Source of the DNA: Tubulanus polymorphus
Lineage: Eukaryota > Nemertea > Palaeonemertea > Tubulaniformes > Tubulanidae
Assembly: GCF_964204645.1 (NCBI RefSeq)
Contig: NC_134035.1
Location: 12,753,951 to 12,817,950 of the forward strand
DNA length: 64,000 bases
Reading direction: 5' to 3'
In this document: positions 58,468 to 64,000 of the stretch, piece after piece
How positions within the stretch are numbered: the stretch's first letter is position 1
How the letters are laid out: the number at the start of each line of letters is the position of its first letter
Position numbers and translations under genes: made by a program
The notes under the pieces: model-generated
The model's input: the letters and a program-made list of their open reading frames with translations, nothing else
The model's database searches: none
What the model was told of the DNA's origin: nothing

Positions 58468-61400
58468 CTGCAAATAGAGAATGATTAGACTAGTACATAT
58501 AAAATGGACAGATTCACGCAGATGAGATACAAATTGTCCACTTCTTACAAACGGCTTAAAAGAAAAGACAGTTTCTACTTCCCAGCTTAGAAGGGTGGTG
58601 TCATGTTTGACTGTGGGATACCCAGCTTACTGAGGCGAGGTGTCATGCATGTCTCTGGGACGCTCAGATTGTGGGTGCAGAAAAGCTGTATCAGTTTGAG
58701 TTGAATACAACATTCCTCTATAATCAACTGTGCATCAGGGCTAAAACGTGGTAAGGTTTGTGGATTGGTTTAATCGTAGTTGATTATAGAGGAACGATGT
58801 ATTCGAACATGTCTTTTATCGATTCACTCATAACATGTTGTATAACCACTGGCCGAGTGGACTAGTTCTATCGGTCTTATGGTTACCGCGCTTGATTTCT
58901 ACATCCGAGACCCGGGTTCGATCCCAGTTGAGTACGCGTAATTTCACTGTCTCCTAATCGTTACGCGTATTCATTTTTTCAATTAATAACTCATTTGAAA
59001 TTGTTATATTAACATCGATAATAGATACTGTATATATTCTGTTACACGCGTAAAGTGTCAATGTTCTATTTTAATGTAATGTTGTCATATTTTCAAGTGC
59101 CATTAACGTTAGTTCTGTATAACGATCACATTGAGAGTATGTGACACGAGTTGCTTCTCTCTCTCATGTACTATACCGCTGTCAGCGCGTCGTATTGTCA
59201 ATAAGTCGGTTGTTGATACGAAATGAATTGGACTCTTCGAAGAACCAGTGAACACTTCACGCGATCGCTCGCTGGTAACAGTTTTTAAAAAAAATTTTAA
59301 AATCGATTGTTGAAAATATAAAGATGAAAAGGTCATATTCTAGAGAGAGGAAAGAGAGGAGAGAAAAGAGAGGAGAGAGGAGGAGAGAGGAAAGAGAGGA
59401 GAGAAAAGAGAGGAGAGAGGAGGAGAGAGGAAAGAGATGAGAGATAAGAGAATAGAGGAGAGAGAGGGGCGAGGTAGGCGGTTTAGAAATTGATCTGTTT
59501 CTACTTGGAAGAAATTGTAAGTATTCTACTGTAGCTCTGGGCGTATAGAAGACTACAGTCTATTCAAAAACCATAAGAAACGATGCATTTTACTGAACAA
59601 CAGAGGAATATTGAGCTATTTAAGATTGAGGGAATGAATTCGATATATTGACAAACACTGAGCCAATAAAACAAATCCATTCTTTAGGTGAACAGATTTT
59701 TATCAAGGTGAGGTATAGTAAGTAAGTTATACCGATACTGTTACATCTGCTGAGGTTAACATCACCTCATATATATGATGACCTTGACATAGAGAGCAGG
59801 TGGTTTTATGTACTGCTCCCCACTCCCTCCCACTCCCTCCCCCCATTCATACTATACTTCACTGACATGTATATACACGGGTATATATATCTGTGAACAA
59901 ACAAAATAGCACAACAATTCCTCAGTGAACTTGTGATGTTAAAACAACTCCGAACTAGAAACAATGTTCTTGTCTCTTTCATCTCGTGTACAAGACAAAC
60001 AACACTTACACCAGTTACAACAGTTACATCAACGTAGAGCAGAGAATAGGCAATCACCTACTCGTTCTTATCACTAGATAAAAACTCTGCTGGGGAGTTT
60101 GATTAGGTTGTTCGGTAAGGATAAGAAAATAACAAGAAATTCCTGACTTTACGTGATATAGGCCAAGGTTAGGTACAGGTAGGGTATATATACATATATA
60201 TATATATAATAAAACCCTGCACCTCGAATATTTTAACCCTAAACGCGCCAAGCGCCACATAGGACAGGGTCAGCATACCTTCCTGATTGAAGGGTGAGTC
60301 CAGAGAAGAATCATTGACCACGAAAATCTCAATAGGTTCAAAGGGACCTTTCAGTAGGTTCAGGAGAAACTAAGAGCCATGGTTTGACGAGGCAAGTAAT
60401 GGCCTTAGACCAATACCTATATTGGATATAGCAGCCATGTCAATGGTCACAAGCGGGTCCCTCCCATGGTATTAGATATTTTTGAAGAAATAAACCCTAA
60501 AAGATCTAATGAATGGATGAGCGTCAAATTAATAGTTTTTATACAATCTCTGTCTTAAAGAAATGGGCAACCTTGATGGGAAAGCAGGGTCCAGACCCCA
60601 GAGACTACCCCCCTAAATCAGCCTGTCTACCTGTTATAGAAACTGGGGTCGGAGAGGACTAGGGGCCGTAGGGGGTGGGTGTGAGTGAGGGTCTAAGGGG
60701 GCGTAAGGAAGGTGGATCGATACTTACCGAATTTGGTCGGGAAAACAGATTCATCAGCTATCAAAGTCTGTATATAAGTCATCACATAGTCTATATACTG
60801 AGGAGCTGCACAACGACATTTCTTACCCTTCTCATCTAACCACATAAATTGTCTGGAAAGAAAATCAAACAGATTATTTAACTTAATGTTTCACACAAGA
60901 ACCCTCAGATTTACCGCCAGAAACCCTGAATTCTACTAGAAGTTAACAGTAGTCTCTAGTGAAGATCCCTCAGTGAAAACTGAACGCTCTTGTCTATAAA
61001 ACTGACTTGTGGCATTAACTTTAACCAGGGGCCAGTTGCTCAAAAGTTGTTTAGAGTTAACCAGTTGATGGTTGACATAGTGACAATTAAAAGTTTATTG
61101 TTACTATGGTATCTATCCACTGGTTATCTTTAACCGACTTTTGAGCAACTGGCCCCAGGGGGTTAACTCAATTCATTAGTTCAGCCCTACCAGTCTATAA
61201 AACTGGTCCAAAGATGTTTGGTTTTCATCATTGGAATTCAAACCAATTCATCCCATCACCCCAACCCCCCACCATCTCCCACACTGTGCGGTTTAGGATA
61301 TTACCGATATCTCACTAATGACCACATTTCTCCCAGTTCAATTATAAACCGTTTTACCGACTGATGCTAACTTCATTACGGAGGCTGATACTATTACATA

Positions 61401-63971
61401 ATGTCTCTCGGTATAAACTGAAGTAAACAATGCTATTATACGATAATATAAGTTAATTGCTCTCTCTCTCTCTTTCGCTGAGAGCTCCGAGTTCAGAGAG
61501 AGGGAGAGAAGAGAGAGAGGGAGAGAAGAGAGAGAGGGAGAGAAGAGAGAGAGGAGAGAGAACGGGAGAGAGAAGGAACCTACAATTTGTGCGGTAATTG
61601 GTTTATCAATACACGGTATATATCATACATAGATCGGATATCGTACCGAGTTATGTTAAACCACTTACTACTGATAATCACAATTTCTAGTTGTTTATCA
61701 GGGTTTGAGACGGGGATTTATTAAGATAACAATCCTTGTAAAGCTCGCTCTAATGTAGTTACTTCTGTCACCGGAAATTCTCACGACCAAAATGATCAGG
61801 ACCGGATCTCAACGTTCTCAGTTGTAAATTAGTACATTTCCGACCCTGGAGTCCCCTTTCACTTTCGAACGAGAACAAAAGGAACCAAATCGTGGCTGTA
61901 AATCCACAATTCTAGGGTGAAATTTACATTTTTCAGAGTCAAAATAAGTTGACTTTCAATGTATCAACTCTGAAAGCCAAATTTTTAACACAAATCTATA
62001 TGGAACTATAGAGGTATATTAGAGAGGTATATTAGAGAGGTATATTAGAGAGGTATATTAGAGAGGTATATTTAAGGGGTAGAATTGAGGGTTATATTTG
62101 AGAGTGATATTTGAGGGGTCGATTTATGGGGTAGATTTAAGGGGTAGATTTCAGGGGTTGTACATGATTTAAGGGGTAGATTTGAATTGGTATATTTGAG
62201 GGGTAGATTTGAGGGGTTGTACATGATTTAAGGGGTATATGATTTAAGGGGTAAATTTGAGAGGTATATTTGAGGGGTAGATTTGAGGGGTTGTACATGA
62301 TTTAAGGGGTATATGATTTGAGGGTTATATTTGAGAGGTATATTTAAGGGGTAGATTTATGGAATATATGATTGGAAGGGGGTATATGATTTACCGGTAA
62401 GATGTATATTTGAGAGGTATATCTAGGGGGTATATTTAAGGGGTATATAATTTAAGGGGTAGATTTGAGGGGTATATTTGAGGGTTATATTCGAGGGGTT
62501 GTACATGATCTAAGGGGTATATGATTTGAGGGGTAGATTTGAGGGATTGTACATGATTTAAGGGGTAGATTTGAGGGGTATATTTGAGGATTAGATTTGA
62601 GGGGTAGATTTGAGGGGTAGATTTAAGGAGTATATGATTTAAAGGGTATATGATCTAGAGGTATATGATTTGAGGAGTATATGATATATAGGGATACATA
62701 CGTATTATAAGGTGCAGTCATCGCCGTGCATTCATTAGCCGTACAGAATTCCGATATTGTACCGTATAACAAGTTGATATGTTCAAAAAATGAGATCGCT
62801 GCAAAAAAATAAAAAACAGGTGATTAAAAATCGATTCGCACTTAATGTAGAAAAAGAACCCCTGTCTGACCCAGCCTGACCCAATCCGACCCGCATCCCA
62901 ACATTGATCAGGTTCAAAGCGAGCCAGTCCCCAACAACTAGAATTTTTGATGGTAGATTAGGGAATTGTGAGCAAAGCCACCACAGGGCTGCCAATCTCT
63001 TAAAAGGGCTGCCAGTAACAAATTGAATTTTTTTCAGTAATTTTATTGCAATATTAAAGAAAATGTTATAATTATCAGTAATCAACAGTAAGACCCTCAG
63101 TAACATCTTTCATATTTCTGCTCAAGTTAATCAGTAACAACAGTAAGACCCTCAGTAACATCTTTCATATTTCTGCTCAAGTTAATCAGTAATGAACAGT
63201 AAGACCCTCAGTAACATCTTTCATATTTCTGCTCAAGTTAATCAGTAACAACAGTAAGACCCTCAGTAACATCTTTCATATTTCTGCTCAAGTTAATCAG
63301 TAATGAACAGTAAGACCCTCAGTAACATCTTTCATATTTCTGTACAAATTAATCAGTAATCAACAGTAAGACCCTCAGTAACATCTTTCATATTTCTGCT
63401 CAAGTTAATCAGTAATGAACAGTAAGACCCTCAGTAACATCTTTCATATTTCTGTACAAATTAATCAGTTATCAACAGTAAGACCCTCAGTAACATCTTT
63501 CATATTTCTGTACAAATTAATCAGTTATCAACAGTAAGACCCTCAGTAACATCTTTCATATTTCTGTTCAAATTAATCAGTAATCGACAGTAAGACCCTC
63601 AGTAACATCTTTCATATTTCTGTATGCATCAAATAAATCAAATCAGTGGGACAAAGTACCGTAACAAAATACTAAAAATCACGAACAGTTCTGCAACTAT
63701 AGAATCTAACACTCCCCCGCTACTCTGCCACCGTGGTCGGGCGGTCGGGTGGTCGGTGTAGCACCCCCCCCCCCCCCACGGTGGGTGTGGTATTCACTTA
63801 CTGTGAGTGGCTAACCATTCATGATAACACAGTCCTGGAGGTAATGTTACAAGTCGTTCTAAGTGTTCAATATCACAAACGCTGCAATCTTTCACGTATT
63901 GTTCTTCCATGTATAAATGAAATTCATCCTGAGCCGGTGAAGGGGAATCTTTATCTTTCTTACGACCTTTC
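58025..63971 (-). CDS. MOB2: MOB kinase activator 2 (5' end off right edge)
   Basis: MOB2 proteins bind the N-terminal regulatory region of NDR/LATS-class kinases. Exons in transcript order are 63971-63802, 62798-62702, 60852-60728 and 58467-58025; phases agree and give 278 codons plus stop. Sequence follows vertebrate MOB2 closely: HLERLVTLPPGLCYHEWLATH, ISFFEHINLLYGTISEFCT, FMWLDEKGKK, FPTKFGNEFPSTLE, LFQVIAHIYYAHFKEIVIL, GHLNILMKHF and IMDDLVVALL. The C-terminus carries a long Ser/Thr/Asn-rich tail that looks disordered. The exon at 63971 begins mid-codon, so the start codon and first exon or exons are outside the window. Confidence 0.95.
58468..60727. other. MOB2 last intron
   Basis: Holds a fold-back at 58703-58804 (arms GAATACAACATTCCTCTATA and inverse), a tRNA-derived SINE head at 58850-58930 (TGGCCGAGTGG and GGTTCGATCCC), a GAGAGG-rich tract at 59341-59466 and a reversed SINE tail near 60240. 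No gene seen. Confidence 0.55.
60728..60852 (-). CDS. MOB2: MOB2 exon (middle)
   Basis: A 125-nt exon reading QFMWLDEKGKKCRCAAPQYI, then DYVMTYIQTLIADESVFPTKF; this matches the MOB core between the two zinc-ligand pairs. Donor GTAAGTA, phase 1. Confidence 0.93.
61028..61156. mobile_element. Inverted-repeat MITE, 129 bp
   Basis: Terminal inverted repeats GGGGCCAGTTGCTCAAAAGT and the exact inverse at the right end, flanked by short AGG-type sequence. The interior holds AGTTAACCAGTTGATGG. Confidence 0.9.
62005..62690. repeat. GAGGGGTAGATTT minisatellite in MOB2 intron
   Basis: Dozens of 13-16-bp units built on GAGGGGTAGATTT / GAGAGGTATATTT, with recurring longer blocks containing GGGGTTGTACATGATTTAA. 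It lies against the exon donor at 62701. Confidence 0.92.
62702..62798 (-). CDS. MOB2: MOB2 exon (zinc-site part)
   Basis: A 97-nt exon reading ISFFEHINLLYGTISEFCTA, then NECTAM. It supplies the two Cys of the MOB zinc site (CTANEC). The donor GTATGTA is phase 2. It is directly followed (in transcript sense) by a 700-bp GT-rich minisatellite. Confidence 0.92.
63072..63630. repeat. 56-bp minisatellite in MOB2 intron, about 10 copies
   Basis: Unit contains AATCAGTAATGAACAGTAAG, ACCCTCAGTAACATCTTTC and ATATTTCTGCTCAAGTT. A single related stretch (AATCAACAGTAAGACCTTCA) lies at about 8900-8930, inside the AT-AC intron of PLC. Confidence 0.93.
63802..63971 (-). CDS. MOB2: MOB2 exon (N-terminal part)
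   Basis: Begins after ATTTTCAG with the last base of a split codon and reads KGRKKDKDSPSP, then YMEEQYVKDCSV and the conserved LVTLPPGLCYHEWLATH; the donor is GTAAGTG in phase 1. Confidence 0.93.
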
Positions 63972-64000
63972 CTGAAAATACACAACAAATATACAAATAC

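Larger units (their letters stand above)
60853..62701. other. MOB2 intron with MITE and simple repeats
   Basis: Contains the MITE at 61028-61156, a CT/GA tract at 61455-61575 and a long GT-rich minisatellite at about 62000-62690. No gene seen. Confidence 0.55.

Overview
This is invertebrate animal nuclear DNA. The genes are intron-rich and phase-consistent, the spacers are AT-rich, and there are many MITEs, tRNA-derived SINEs, minisatellites and microsatellites. The protein families and repeat style suggest a marine lophotrochozoan (mollusc, annelid, brachiopod or similar). That placement is inference; no sequence here fixes the species.

Layout. (1) Minus strand, 1048-32382: a phosphoinositide phospholipase C of the delta class, running right to left. 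Sixteen common coding exons (1048-11259) encode PH, EF-hand, X, acidic linker, Y and C2 domains; the last short exon lies off the left edge. Upstream, seven separate open exons (11.67-12.2, 14.14-14.24, 15.23-15.68, 19.74-20.11, 28.53-29.27, 30.81-30.90 and 32.19-32.38 kb) can each supply a start codon and a phase-1 donor for the same PH exon, so the gene appears to have many alternative N-termini. Two of its introns carry minor-spliceosome (U12-type) signals, one with AT-AC ends. (2) Plus strand, 17855-19171: a two-exon gene for a small secreted cysteine-containing protein, nested in the 5' part of the PLC gene. (3) Plus strand, 38663-50044: a 21-exon single-pass receptor guanylyl cyclase of the natriuretic-peptide-receptor type (1004 residues as modelled). 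(4) Minus strand, 58025-63971: four exons of a MOB2-type kinase activator whose 5' end is off the right edge.

All three large gene models rest on splice junctions whose phases agree at every step and on close resemblance to known family motifs. In cell terms, the PLC would hydrolyse PIP2 at membranes under Ca2+ control, the receptor cyclase would turn an extracellular peptide signal into cGMP, and MOB2 would bind NDR-family kinases. Nothing in the window ties the three into one pathway.

The rest is repeats. A recurring theme is tandem arrays that appear to be seeded from the ends of inverted-repeat elements: a 69-bp array inside a TIR element (1.3-2.5 kb), a 60-bp array (9.35-11.05 kb), a roughly 54-bp array (28.2-28.45 kb) and an 80-bp-scale array (44.26-44.46 kb). 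A fold-back motif with a CTGA...GATGA - stem - GAAAC layout recurs in several unrelated-looking elements. Long stretches of 20.1-26.4, 32.4-38.6 and 50.3-57.9 kb show no supportable gene.
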